Positions 48,117 through 59,840 are shown, counted from the stretch's first letter. The stretch is DNA of 64,000 nucleotides from Toxorhynchites rutilus septentrionalis (GCF_029784135.1 NC_073746.1:36809378-36873377), one strand, 5' to 3'. A program made the numbers and translations. The notes: generated from the letters alone by a model not told the origin.

Positions 48117-48629
48117 TGTTGTTACTTCACGGATCGCGGTAACAAAGCAGATGGGAGTAGCTTTTCCAAATTCGTAGTGTCCTTTATTGTTCAATGTTCG
48201 GATCACTTTAAATTCCTGTTCATATAAATGAAATATTTTATGTTTAGGATAAGTTTTAAATAAATATTTCTTACGTTTTAGTGCTTCTTCCCTATCTTTT
48301 ATCCTTCATTTATACTTCCGCTAACTGTCTGTTCCGACTTCCGATTGATTGTTTCCCTAATTAATATATGTGTTGAATGTGGCGTTTTAAATTAGTTCAA
48401 GCAAATTGATTGTGCTTACCACGTACTCAAAATTTATACTAACCAATCCGTACTTTTAGATTAAGTTAGATAAGATTTAGAATAAGTATCTAAAACATAG
48501 ACTTATTAGTTTAGGTAGAAATAGGCTATATTAAATAATTAAATACCTTCGATAAAGATTAATTTTAGTACACTTTTATAAATACAGCGATATAAATTCT
48601 TCTATTCACCTTCTAACTTTGATAAAACA
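48117..48629 (-). repeat. BEL/Pao 3' long terminal repeat
   Basis: Immediately downstream of the integrase frame on the minus strand, a purine-rich stretch (AATAAAGAT) leads to TGTTTTATC. The sequence runs 513 bp to GTAACAACA, giving TGTT...AACA ends. No second LTR copy is in the window, so the borders are inferred from the ends and the context. Confidence 0.55.
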
Positions 48630-48656
48630 ATCTTTATTTCTATAGATTTCTCCTGT

Positions 48657-49895
48657 TTATTTTCTGGAACTTTTGACAGTTGCTTTTGTTTTTTTTCTCT
48701 CTTTCTCTATCCCTATCTCTCTATTTGCATCGACACACCTCAACCCAACACAGACCAATTTCGCCCGTTTATAGAGACGCTGCTGTTGTGGGAGCGTTCG
48801 ACACCGAGGGGTCCGGTGACACTCCCCCCAGTTTGCTGACTCCGCCTCTGTGTCAGCTAACTCCTCTTTGTCCTTGACGTCTAACACAGCGACCTTTACT
48901 GCAGGTCTTTCGTACACGCCCTTTGCTGTTTGGATAGTCACCCTGCGTACTTGCCCATCCTTATTCGATGTGCCTATCACACGGCTCTTCGGCCAGCAGT
49001 TCCTCGGATGATCCGGATCGACGATCAAGACTATGTCGCCGTCCTTGATCGGTGGAGCTTTTTGGAACCATTTAGAGCGTCGGGTTATTTCCGGTAGATA
49101 CTCCCGGAGCCACCTCTTCCAAAAATGATTTGCTAATGATTGTGATTGATGCCAGCCACGCGTAAGAACGATTGAGTTGTCTTCCAGGAGGGACCACGGT
49201 TTAAAGCCATCAGAGCTACCCAATAGCCAATGGTTCGGAGTGAGCACGGGAGCTGCCTCATCTTCAATGGGAACGTGGGTTAGCGGTCGTGCGTTGAGAA
49301 TGCCTTCAACCTCAATCAGCGCGTTTCTTAGCTCCTCATCGGTTGGGCGAATAGATAGCTTGATCTCCGACAATGTCCGCTTGACGGACTGAACAAGTCG
49401 CTCCCAACATCCTCCCATATGGGGAGCTGCAGGAGGATTGAAGCACCAGGAAGTGCTCGAGGTTACGAACTCTTGTGCCATCCTGTTTTGATCGACTGTT
49501 CGTAAGACCTGTTTCAGCTCTCGCTCCGAGCCAATAAAGTTGGTGCCCCTGTCGCTGTAGAATACAGCCGGTGTACCTCGCCGTGCAATGAAATTGCGCA
49601 GTGCCATTATGCATGAATTAGTGGTTAATGAGCTAGCTAGTTCTATATGGACTGCGCGAATAGTGAGACAAGTCAAAAGAACCCCCCATCTCTTCTCAAC
49701 CCTTCTCCCGATAGCTACTTCCATTGGTCCGAAATAGTCAACCCCAGTGTGAGTAAACGGCGAAGCAAATGCTGCTAGTCTTCCACGTGGAAGATCGGAC
49801 ATTGCGAGAGGACATGGACGAGCATCTCGTAACTTGCAGTGTTGACACTCACAGTGAGAAAACTTTTCGTATGCTACTTGGAAGCGGCTGATCAC
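48657..49895 (-). pseudogene. BEL/Pao polyprotein C-terminus: integrase and DUF5641-like tail
   Basis: A continuous 412-codon frame begins in the zinc-binding region before the integrase core (CECQHCKLRDARPCPLAMSDLP). The catalytic triad is visible: Asp in THTGVDYFGP, Asp in VFYSDRGTNFIG and Glu in GGCWERLVQSVKR. The C-terminal module has NHWLLGSSDGFKPW, HFWKRWLREYLPE and DGDIVLIVDPDHPRNCWP, typical of the domain that follows BEL/Pao integrases. The frame is intact but isolated from the rest of the polyprotein, so it should be non-functional. The N-terminal side is cut at the element's truncation point. Confidence 0.92.
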
Positions 49896-50219
49896 TGGAG
49901 GCGGTATTAATACATAAAAATATTTTGTTCTGCTTAATCCTCATTTTTTGTTCAATAACTCAACTACGAATTGAAATTTTCATAATATGTATTTCTTTTA
50001 TTTCGAAAAACGTGATATAAACGAAACATTTTCAGTGATGAAATCGAGAGTGATAAAAATGCCCAGGGATACAATGGAGACGTTACCGTATTTGCAATGC
50101 CGATTAGCCCAGGCACCTTGGTTTTGAAATATCTTAGTTAGGGAACACATTTCGGTGGGAACAAAAGCTCCCCCTACTTCCATTCTGAAAGTCTGTAGTT
50201 GCAGAAAATATAACATTTT

Positions 50220-50586
50220 ATTCATTTTCATTGTAATGAATTGTTATGGAGTGCCCAAAATGATTGATGCAAAAATCTCGTAAATCCATCAGGAAATAAC
50301 CGAGCAATAATTGTAAGTACATGAGCCGCCCCTGTGTCGTCAATTTCGACCAATCAGAAATTTATATGCCAGTTAGCATAGGGGTTGAGGTTTTTCAATT
50401 GTCCGATAGTTATTTTCATGAGATATATCATTTTAATCAATGTAAAAAAAAGTTATGGAGTGTCGAATTCGATTGACGCAAAAATCTCATCCATTCATCA
50501 TGACATTTCAAGGCAAGGGGCGTTTGAAATTGGACATTTTTCAACTTGTACCCCCAATATGTCCCCGAAAGACGTAATCCTACGTC
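50220..50586 (+). repeat. Palindrome-ended repeat, single-ended copy I
   Basis: It ends in GACGTAATCCTACGTC at 50571-50586 followed by AAAAA. Two internal direct repeats of about 55 bp (GTTATGGAGTG...GCAAAAATCTC) begin near 50245 and 50452. On the minus strand TATAAAT lies near 50363, about 210 bp from the palindrome. Its internal sequence is unlike copies B, C or E, yet the terminal palindrome is the same. Confidence 0.55.
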
Positions 50587-51076
50587 AAAAAGTCGTTTCC
50601 ATAGTCGTTTCAAAAGCCGATTCTCTATTTTAAAAATGACTACGAGGAAGTTTTGGAAAGAGAGCTTTTTTTAGAGATAACAAGATACCGTGGACATTAT
50701 AAATTATTAATCAACACATTGTGAAATAAACTTCAAACTTCAGAAACTCCACAGCTCGACTGAACTGACAGCTTGAGCCCTTTCTATACTTTCAATGTTT
50801 ACAGATTGAACGTTTCACTGAATAACTCACTTTGTTTGTTCCAAATTGCAGAGGTCCTTTCCCCCAGTGACATTCGTTTGTTGATACATGCTACAAATGA
50901 TGGCACTAACGGAAATGAGAGAACTTTGTTTAGGTTAGCACATCATGATACACAAGCATGCGAACTAGAACGTCATGATCGCTTTCGGTGCGGAATCAAT
51001 TATAACACACTGACGCCGAAAATATGTTTAAGTTAAATAATAAGCAAATAAAAAACATGGTGACAACAGATAGGGA

Positions 51077-51156
51077 GTTGTCCACATACCACGTGGACAG
51101 AAAAAGCACGATTTTAGACTCCCCCTCCCCCTCCGTGGACAAGCGTAGACATTTTT
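51077..51156 (+). repeat. GTCCAC/GTGGAC-rich repeat, copy 1
   Basis: CCACGTGGACA, a C-rich tract and CGTGGACAAGCGTAGACATT align with 56801-56915. Each has several GTCCAC/GTGGAC sites in both orientations. Confidence 0.6.
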
Positions 51157-51570
51157 TTTCGTTTATCCATTATCAGCGAAGATATGCAGGCTATCTAGCT
51201 TGTCAACACGGAAACTCGTAATGTACGGTTGACCAGGTAAGGAACAATCCGCATCTGAATATAAACTACACAACTACTAATTGTGATCGCAAACGCCAAT
51301 CGAATAAAAATAAATGGATTTAAAATTATTTTCAAATACAATTTTAGTTCAGGATTTTTTCAACACTTGTAATAAAATGTGTTGATATCACATAGAATAC
51401 ATAGATACATTTATTTATCTTGCTTCCAGTTGTTGGTGATAATAAGACTCTGCAATTTATTTTTGATAAAATAGCCGGTCTTGGGTTGAATCAAATAAAT
51501 AATGTTCATAATCGACAGAAATGCTTCTGGGATTTCTTGTTGACAAATATGACTGAAGATTTTTGTGTGA

Positions 51571-54290
51571 GTGAATCATTGGCTTTGGAAAAATGAAGCT
51601 TTTTTTTCTGATCTCGAAAAATATCTGAACATTTGCGAACAGCTCAACTCAACTGTCAATAGCGCTTTTGAAGATTACAACTTAAAAACCGTGTTGGACA
51701 TAAGGTCTAACCCGAAAAGTTTCTTCAATTACATAAAAACGAACTTAAAAAGCAATGGTTTTCCATCACGCATGCACCTTGACGATACCGTGGGGAATGA
51801 CCCAGAAAAAAATTGCAACTTCTTTGCAACATTTTTGACGTAGAACTACGTCTTTCAGGAAGGGTACCAAATCAGAAAACAGGTCACGTTTTTATGAAAT
51901 AAAGTTAACGTTAATAACTACTTTCACTGTGAACGAATTCTCATAGCAATCATAGCAATTTGCATAGCAATCGAATCGGAAAATCCCTAAGATTTGTTTG
52001 ATATGCTATACATTACAATTCGCTAATCTCTGAACGGTTTAAATTCATGAAAACTGGACGAACTTTCTTTTTTCCCATACATTTGTGCTGCCGATTTATG
52101 TGCTAACCTTACCCGTATTTAGAATGCTTATCACTCGAAGATTTCTTAACAGATCGGAAAGATATTTGCATCAATTGATGGGAAATATTTCTGCACGTCT
52201 ATCACAGTTAATAAAATGTTATTTTTCATGAGATGAACAATTGAATAACTGTAAAATGTCAAGCGATATCTAAACGCCCTAACTGCCAAGTTTTGATTTA
52301 CGGTTTCCCCAACACAGACTTCAAAATCGATGTACCTGTGAAAAAACGCTTTGCAAATATACATGCAAGTCGGGGGTATTTTTTCCCACTGAGCTGTGTT
52401 TCCCTCACACGGACTACAAAATTGATGTGCCTGGGGGAATCAAGACAATGATTGTTTGGAATTTTTTCGTTCACATATTTTGGTATTCCTAGGCATCATA
52501 TCAAACGTACTAGGACGTTCATCAAATTTATTTGTAACGAAGAACATAATCTATTACAAAACTTCGATTCATTCTAAAATAATATTCGAAGTGGTAAACA
52601 AGTGGAATGCAAAATATAATTGCGTAGTTCTACGTCGAAAATATGCGGTCGTGTCCTAGATACAACCTCTTACAATTTTTCAAGATGTTTATATTGTAAC
52701 AGCTGAGAAGGACCGAGATCGTGACTTCTTTGCATTTCTTCCAGAATTTCCATGTGATGTTGGAGTCAGAAAACTAACTTACATTGAAATTTTTGACGCA
52801 TTAAATAAGCTTGATGTCTCGAAAGGGCCAATTCCTGACGGAATTCCACCGGTTTTTATAAAAAAATTGGCATCTGAATAAACTCATCCACCATAAATTT
52901 TCAATAAGTCATTGGAATCAGAAAGGTTCCCAAAAATAAGGAAAAACTCTTTTCTTGTACCAATATTCAAATCCGGTAATAGATCCGATGTAAGAAATTA
53001 TCGTGGAGTAGCAAATATTTCTTGCATTCCAAAACTCTTTGAAGCCATAATAAACCAAAAACTTTTTCAACAACTAAAGACACGAATTACGAATAAGCAA
53101 CACGGTTTTTAAAGGACGATCAACGACAACAAATTTGCTGGAATTTGTCACATTCACTTCGAATGCAATGGATAATGGTAATAAAGTTGAAGCTCTATAC
53201 ACTGACTAGTAAGGCTTTCGATCGCGTTGATATACCATTACTGCTTCTTAAACTTCAAAAAATAGGGATAGAAGTCAAGCTATTGAAATGGCAAGAATCA
53301 TATTTGTCTAACCGCACGCAAATAGTAAGGTTTAATGGGAAAATTTCAAAACCAATATTTGTTACATCCGGAGTTCCTCAAGGCTCTCATTTGAGGCCAC
53401 TTTTGTTCATTTTATTTGTTAATGGCGTTTGCGTTTCTCTTAACAGTGTTAAGCCACTTATCTACGCAGATGATATGCAGCTGTATATGGAAATAAAGAA
53501 TGAAGAAGACTCTCAAACATTCCAAAATGAAGTTAACATACTTTATAATTGGAGCACTAAGAGTTTATTACAGCTCAATGTTAGGAAATGCACTTTGATG
53601 ACTTTTACAAGAAGAAAAACACACTTGAACAATGGTGTTAAGCTGGGAAATCAACCCATCAATAGATGTCAACGAGTAAGAGACTTAGGCGTGGTCTTAG
53701 ATTCGAAACTAACCTTCGTTGATCATTATAATACAGTCATCCATAGAGAAAACAATATGTTGAGCTTTATCAAACGCTTTAGCTACCATTTCCACGATCC
53801 GTACACGATAAAGACATTGTATATTACATATGTCAGATCAATTCTCGAATACTGTAGTATTGTATGGTCCCCCTATATAACTTCACACGAAGACAGAATT
53901 GAATCTGTACAAAAACAATTTTTATTATTTGCACTTCGTAAACTAGGCTGGTATTCATATCATCTCCCTCCATATAAAGCACGCTGTATGCTAAACAATA
54001 TTAAAAGCCTACAAGAACGTCGGAACTCTGCCATGATTCTATTTATTATTGATATCATATCACAACGAGTGGACTCAGAAGAAATATTAGAAAAACTCAA
54101 TTTTTACGCACTGATTAGACACCTGAGAAACCCTAACATTTTCTACATAGATTACCGAAGAACGATTTATGCCAAATATAGTCCTATTAATCGTATGATA
54201 AGCCTCTGTAACGAATACTGTGAAATAATTGATGTAACCATCTCAAGGTCAATGCTTAAAGACTATCTGAATAGAATAAGGTATAGTTGA
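51571..54290 (+). pseudogene. Jockey ORF2 relic (endonuclease end and reverse transcriptase)
   Basis: The linker reads LKTVLDIRSNPKSFFNYIKT to FFATF at 51836. After the insertion, PEFPCDVGVRKLTYIEIFDA and SKGPIPDGIPPVFIKKLA are readable, then NYRGVANISCIPKLFEAI. The longest frame (53145-54290, 381 codons) holds SKAFDRVDIPLLLLKL, VTSGVPQGSHLRPLLFIL, IYADDMQLY (catalytic YADD) and the thumb region RVRDLGVVLDSKLTFVDH. Stop codons between 52870 and 53200 separate the first reverse transcriptase blocks from the rest, so no active enzyme can be made. Confidence 0.88.
51837..52674 (-). mobile_element. Palindrome-ended element, copy D, inserted in the Jockey LINE
   Basis: ATTTTT at 51831-51836 is repeated at 52675-52680, bounding 838 bp. 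The left edge is GACGTAGAACTACGTC (51837-51852). The right edge has TGCGTAGTTCTACGTC (52621-52636), 10 bp, the hairpin GGTCGTGTC/GATACAACC (52647-52667) and TCTTACA. The first 270 bp are the inverse of the right ends of copies B and C. Because the interrupted LINE coding sequence can be read on both sides, this copy gives the most reliable boundaries of the family. Confidence 0.82.
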
Positions 54291-54490
54291 ATTTCACTGT
54301 ACTATTTGGGCAGCATATTTAGTCTATAAATAAATAAATTTAAAAAAAATTGTTTGATTATGTAACTTGTTAAAATCCTCTTCTAGATTAATCGGATAAA
54401 TTATCCAGCCAGATCCCTTTAGTTTTTCTTAGTTTTAAGTAAGTAGTTTTAAGTAGTATTAAGAATGTATCGGTCTACAATTTTGATTGA

Positions 54491-54496
54491 CGACAA

Positions 54497-54528
<32 letters not shown>

Positions 54529-54530
54529 GT
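54491..54530 (+). repeat. (AAAT)n tail of the Jockey LINE
   Basis: About nine AAAT units form the simple-sequence 3' end following the LINE 3' UTR. Confidence 0.85.
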
Positions 54531-54606
54531 TAATTTAAGTTCACAGCATTATTTCAGAAGTGTACTTATTCCATCTGGAAGTCCACTAACATCTTCGCCA
54601 GTAATA

Positions 54607-55901
54607 AAGGGTGTGTCACATCAAATTGCATCACGGAAAAAACGCTGTAGAAATTTAATTTTTAGGAATTATATCTTCAGCTTTCGCTTATAATCAGATA
54701 AGAGTGTATAGATCACGTTGGCCATGCTTCACTGTCAATTTTTCGTAAATTTGGAAAAATGTCGTCGAACGAAAAAGAGCGTCGTGAATTAATCCTGTGC
54801 ACTCATTTCGAGAATCCGGAGTTGTCACATCGGGACATCGGTAAGATGCTGGGAATCGTCCAATCCACGGTCTGCAGAGTACTAAAACGATACTTCGAGA
54901 ACCTAACCATCGACCGGAAGGTGAAGAACGGCAAAAATGGATGCTCCGTCAGTGAAAAAGATCACAAGCGCGTAGTTAAGCAGTTTAGACGTGATCCGAG
55001 AAGTTCGGTCCGGGATGTCGCCAATAAGCTGAATTTGTCAAGTTCATTCGTCCAGCGGACCAAGCAGCGGAAGGGCCTGCGTACATACAAGGTTCAGAAG
55101 GCTCCTAACCGCGACGAAAGGCAAAACATGGTGAGGAAGACGCGAGCCCGGAAGCTGTACACCGAAATGCTGACGAAGCCGCATTGCCTGGCAATGGACG
55201 ATGAAACCTACGTCAGAGCGGACTTTCGTCAGCTGCCGGGCCTGTTGTTCTTCTTCGCAGAGGACAAATTCAGCGTTCCGAAGGAGATTCGCAAGCAGAA
55301 ACTATCCAAATTTGCCAAAAAGTATATGGTGTGGCAAGCGATCTGCTCTTGCGGAAAGCGGAGCGCCCCCTTCGTGATGACCGGCACGGTAAACGGGCAG
55401 GTTTACCTTAAGGAGTGCCTACAGAAGCGCTTACTACCACTATTGAAGCAGCACGAGGGCCTGACCATCTTCTGGCCGGATCTCGCTTCGTTCCACTATT
55501 CAAAGGACGTGTTGGAGTGGTACGAAGCCAACGGGGTCACCTTCGTGCCAAAGGAAATGAACCCGCCCAACGCGCCGGAGCTTCGCCCAATAGAGAAATA
55601 TTGGGCGATTATGAAGCAGACCCTCCGGAAGAAATCAAAAGTTGTCAAATCGGAGGCGGACTTCAAGAGAAGATGGATTTCTGTTAAAAAAAAATTACAA
55701 CCTGACATTGTACAGAACCTTATGGACGAGGTAAAGAGGAAGGTGCGAGCATACGGGCTTGGGCTCGAAGTATGAATACAAATAAAATGCCAAAAGTTGT
55801 TTAATAGTTTTTTATTTTACTATCTAAAATTTTCAAAAGGATCGGTCTACTGGGCGAATTTCTACAGCGTTTTTTCCGTGATGCAAATGTGACACACCCT
55901 T
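54607..55901 (+). mobile_element. ITm DD37E transposon with uninterrupted transposase
   Basis: TA duplications at 54605-54606 and 55902-55903 flank ends beginning AAGGGTGTGTCACATC. The element is 1295 bp. The 3' inverted repeat has lost 4 bp relative to the 5' one and to the sister at 12387-13683 (GCAAATGTG in place of GCAATTTGATGTG). This small change could weaken transposase binding. Confidence 0.95.
54759..55775 (+). CDS. ITm DD37E transposase, 338 aa
   Basis: This is a cut-and-paste transposase of the IS630/Tc1/mariner superfamily. The N-terminus (about residues 1-110) has two helix-turn-helix segments, ELSHRDIGKMLGIVQSTVCR and SSVRDVANKLNLSSSFVQR, for binding the 49-bp terminal repeats. 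The catalytic triad is D147 (MDDETY), D241 (FWPDLASF) and E279 (RPIEKYW). Exactly 37 residues separate D241 and E279, which places it in the DD37E family known from mosquitoes. The ATG is 152 bp inside the left end. The frame is intact and full length, so the protein may be functional. Near identity to the broken copy at 12540-13555 indicates recent spread. Confidence 0.95.
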   Translation: MSSNEKERRELILCTHFENPELSHRDIGKMLGIVQSTVCRVLKRYFENLTIDRKVKNGKNGCSVSEKDHKRVVKQFRRDPRSSVRDVANKLNLSSSFVQRTKQRKGLRTYKVQKAPNRDERQNMVRKTRARKLYTEMLTKPHCLAMDDETYVRADFRQLPGLLFFFAEDKFSVPKEIRKQKLSKFAKKYMVWQAICSCGKRSAPFVMTGTVNGQVYLKECLQKRLLPLLKQHEGLTIFWPDLASFHYSKDVLEWYEANGVTFVPKEMNPPNAPELRPIEKYWAIMKQTLRKKSKVVKSEADFKRRWISVKKKLQPDIVQNLMDEVKRKVRAYGLGLEV

Positions 55902-55903
55902 TA

Positions 55904-56800
55904 ATCAAATTAACCTGATTGATTCGCTTTCATTCGATTCAAATCAAATTCCAGTAGAATTTTTTTCACCGGGATATTCTCGATCAAACGAAAAATCATC
56001 CTTTCATTTTGGATTATGAATATTTAATGACATGACGATCGCACAGCAAATCGATGGACAGTTTTGAAATATTCTATACAAGACCCATTTATTGCTTTGG
56101 CAAATGCATCGTTTTATGACAGTTACAGCGTTCCAAAACCCACTCAAAATTTTTGATGTTGCGTTCTGGTCCTTTTTTTTTAGTTGAGTGCAGATCTCGG
56201 AATATAATCGATCACAGCAAATGCCGATTCATTTTCACTCTGAATTTCCGATTCACCTTTAGTCTGTAGCGCAATACGAAACCTTTTCTGCCGTAGTTCG
56301 GAAAATTTTAAGAGGGTATTGAAAGGGTATCAAAATATTTTATTATTTTTCAAATTCAAATAAAACAAAATATTTCAAATGGTGCATGGATCATCTTTCG
56401 CAAATGTAAATATTAAATCCTAGAAATTTAATGAAAATGAAAAATTCCAATTCTTTGAAAAATTGTTACTTTTCGAGAAAAGTAATACAAAAAAATGGTT
56501 TTACACGTAATCTTGTGAACGTGTATAGCCCATAACTATAAAAGTCATAGGATCATAGGAAAAAGCTCGGTTGTACATAGTTTACGTGAGTTATTTCCAG
56601 AATATGGATTTCAGTGAAGTCCAAGTCCAATGATACAGTGAATATAAGCACTCTCAGTAAATATCTGCCTCACAACTCAATTTTTTTATAATTACGGAAT
56701 ACTCAGGTTGGGCGGAGTTTTGAAATTCTTGAATACGGAACAGTTTTTATTTAATTTAGAGTGTATCGGTGATTATATTTGAAAAAATGTTTATTCTTCG
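55904..56800. other. No gene seen
   Basis: A+T-rich DNA with no supported frame or transposon ends. Confidence 0.3.
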
Positions 56801-56915
56801 TGTCCACGTGGACATAGTCTATAGTCCCTCCCCCCTCTCTGTGGACAAGCGTGGACATTTTGATACCCCCTACCCCCCCTGAAGTTGTCCACGTCGTATG
56901 TGGACAGCACCTAAG
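56801..56915 (+). repeat. GTCCAC/GTGGAC-rich repeat, copy 2
   Basis: Homologous to 51077-51156 and longer at the right, ending in GTTGTCCACGTCGTATGTGGACAG. It is the palindrome GTCCACGTGGAC with C-rich spacers. Confidence 0.6.
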
Positions 56916-57044
56916 CTGGAAGGTTATGCCAAAATACTTGAAAACAAACATTGAATGGAGGGGGTGACACCCTAGACACCGACCCCGGGTGTCACCCGGT
57001 CACGCTACGCCACTGCATGTAACTAATATCATTGGGATGATCAT

Positions 57045-57125
57045 GCAACAGGGCACAGCTGGGCCCTCTGTCTCGCATATGTCGATTGGGTTTGAATCCC
57101 AGACGAATTGTACAATGCAAAAGTC
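57045..57125 (+). mobile_element. tRNA-like SINE fragment
   Basis: GATTGGGTTTGAATCCCAGAC is a strong box B context. The upstream half is too diverged to show box A clearly. Confidence 0.35.
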
Positions 57126-57129
57126 GATC

Positions 57130-59840
57130 TCGAACGGATTGTGCATTTTTAAATCCGATCGCGTTCCGGAATATGGGTGAATACACTCTAGTAACCTTGT
57201 GGCCAGTTGACGCATTATGGGTGCATTATTGATATGAAAATTGTTGTTATACAAGTTTGAGTGGGTAAACAAAAAATAAGCGAATGAGACTGAGAAAATT
57301 TTACCGAATATTTCTACATTATTTTATTATTATTTTTTTAGCATTTGGCATATATTACATATTTTTCCTGTGAAACACATTTTTCATGTGGTGATAGTGG
57401 TAATGTGGCAATTTACTTGCAGAGCACTACAAAATGTGTACAATAATGCTTTAATGAGTGTGTACCCAACATCTTGAATAAAAAGATTCATTACGATATT
57501 AAATAGATCCACTGCAATACTGCCCGGTGGAACCAATAAATCCTTCTTTATTACCTTCCTTTCCAAATCCACTGTGCACTTATGTTTGTGTAAAACAAAT
57601 CTCAGCGTTAATGACACGTACTAAAATATATAACATCTGCTTCTCTCGACCGTCTGGATGGGTCGGCCCCGAACAATTAAAGCCCCTCTCAACTGTAACG
57701 AAGCTGGGTAACTAACATAATTTAGAAATTTTGTAACGCATGATGTTCCCCACAGCCTGAATAATGGACGCCAACTTGACCGTCGAGACGGCGCTGAGAG
57801 CGTTGTTTTTTTGATGGATATGTGATCCTCCTTCTCAGATCAGCCGTACAGAAACGAATTGAGCGGAATATTTAGGTTGCGTTGTGCACTTTGCGTTTGA
57901 AAACATGGAAGCAATATACCGATAACAATTTTACGATGTGAAAAATCAATTGCCACGGACTTTCTAAACAGGTGGGTGAAGGGGGACTACAAACGGACAG
58001 AGGCTATCTGCGATAGCGAAACTATTGCTTCACTTTGCAGCGTCCACATTAAGCACTAGTGGGATTCTCGCCCGTGGTATGCATTGAGCGGTGACAACCA
58101 GTGTCCCAAAGTGGCAGAAACGTGAGTCCCTCAGCTTGGTGCATCTCAACTGTCCTATTAAGCCACACGGCCTATCGCGCAAAACGTGTCAACAAGCAGA
58201 CCAAATGATAATTAAAATTCAGCGGAATCAACACCAGCTTTTGGATGCCGATCGGTGCGGTTTAGCATATATGTATGTGCAAAAGATGTGCAACCAGTAT
58301 GAGCAGTACTACTCTCCAAGAACTTGTTTCACACAGCAGAAGAAAAGGCAACAACCGTACTTGGGCTTTGCCCACAGCTTCACACCACGGATTGTCGTGT
58401 ATGACAACGCTGGACGCATAGCGGTAATTATAAATTCACCTGGGAAGGGAAGCAAAAAGGATTCGCTCCGGTGGATCCGCCTTTCGATAGCGACAGTGCG
58501 TTGTTCAATTAGTTCATTTGACGATGGTATTAATTGTAACATGATCCACTTAATCGACCCAGACCCAGACGGCACCACCAATGTGGTCTAGATTTGCGAC
58601 CAGTTCACTTTCCTCTTCATTTTTTAATGAAAACTTCAACCATCCCATCCGCGATGGGCGTCGCCAATCAAGCGCCAAGAACCAGTCCAGGACGCCACCG
58701 GGTAGATTGTGGTCTTTCTTATCGAAACGGTGGCGAGATTTGCTCCCAACGGTTTGGTGCACCGGGAGATTGTGAATGGATGGTTCGACTTCTGCGAGTG
58801 CATTAATAAAGATGACAGGAAAATTGTCGGGGCGCGTTGTGACTATTCTAATTAACCAACACTGCCCAACCAGCTGAGGTAGGGAGAAAGCGCACTTAGA
58901 TAGCGGACATTGAACGAAGGAAGCGAGACTTTGCTCGGCTCTGCACTAGTGCTGGATAAATAGCATATTAATTAATTATAAACGGTTACGACCAGTTTAG
59001 ATTGGACAGGATGAAACTGCCGGGCAACACACGGCTGCATAGATTAGTCTGTCAGTCTAGATTTCATGTTAATCTAATCAAATAAATTGAACGTCAGGCT
59101 GAGTCGTTTGCTGCTTGCGGAAAAGAAATAGTTTCAGAGTGATTAATTTTCTCTTGAAAAAGTGGAAGACTCAATTACTCATCATCTAACGTTTACAGAG
59201 TCAAATTTCACCTCAAATGTGCATCTATCAAGCAATGATTAGACATAAACCTGGACATCAAGAGAATGAAGTCCTGACCTAAATTTTCTCACATTGCGTT
59301 CGTCTTTAGGAATACCCTAGAAATAATTGTGTGCAACCAGTGATCCGTGCTATCTTCGCTATCTTTAATTCTGTTACCAATTGGAGAGCACGTATCGTCA
59401 TATAAACCAGGAAATTTCGTGATGGGTCTTGAGAATGACACCCTCTGAGACGCCCATCTTAGCTAACATAAATTCCCGTCTGCAAACCCGTTACGCAATC
59501 TGCAAACTGCTGGAACGTTCTGCTAACTAAGCGACGCTCAGGTAGCCCATCCACGGAACTGAAAACTAAGCGAATTCGGGTTTTTTTCCGACGAATCCGA
59601 AACAGGTGCCTCTCAAGGTAACATTTTCCATGCAATGGTGTACAACCGACTGAGAACCGACTAGCAGCTATTCAAAACATTCGTGAACCCCTGACCTCAG
59701 ATGTTTTCAGGGACTAGTTAGTCTACGTCGGAATATTCGTGCTAAATCTTGCAGCAAAACCCGATTCTCTTAGGAAACTTCTCCGCTCCGCGCATTCAAG
59801 TCGGTCAAAAACACCGACCGTAGACCGAAAATATAATGGC
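57130..59840. other. Low-copy-looking DNA, no gene confirmed
   Basis: The region 58090-58860 is more G+C-balanced. A 166-codon frame (58091-58591) lacks an ATG start at its left edge and any recognisable domain, and overlapping antisense frames are equally open. The stretch could be conserved non-coding or an old gene fragment. Confidence 0.3.

Larger units (their letters stand above)
48117..49915 (-). mobile_element. BEL/Pao retrotransposon, 3' part only
   Basis: Integrase and the 3' LTR remain. Gag, protease, reverse transcriptase, RNase H and the 5' LTR are absent, and homology ends at about 49915. No duplication flanks it. Confidence 0.8.
46997..50088. mobile_element. Possible Tigger-like unit enclosing a SINE and a BEL/Pao relic
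   Basis: CAGTAACGTCTCGATTATATC at the left resembles the inverse of CGGTAACGTCTCCATTGTATC at the right. TA flanks both (46995-46996 and 50089-50090). The 3.1-kb interior contains a SINE (47330-47469) and a BEL/Pao fragment (48117-49915). Pairing of these two ends is inferred, and an unrelated coincidence is possible. Confidence 0.4.
51425..54530 (+). mobile_element. Jockey-type LINE, split by an 838-bp insertion
   Basis: The C-terminal part of the endonuclease (IAGLGLNQINNVHNRQKC, then LTNMTEDFCVSESL) is readable from about 51425. A linker follows to 51836. A palindrome-ended element occupies 51837-52674, and reverse transcriptase continues from 52675. The 3' end is an (AAAT)n run at 54497-54530. 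The element is 5'-truncated and carries many stops before 53145. Confidence 0.85.

Noticed and set aside
48657..49895. The integrase frame as an infectious retrovirus remnant
   Set aside because: Domain order and C-terminal module match BEL/Pao retrotransposons, and no envelope gene is present.
58091..58591. 166-codon plus-strand frame as a gene
   Set aside because: No ATG at its start, no recognisable domain, no splice context, and overlapping antisense frames are equally open.
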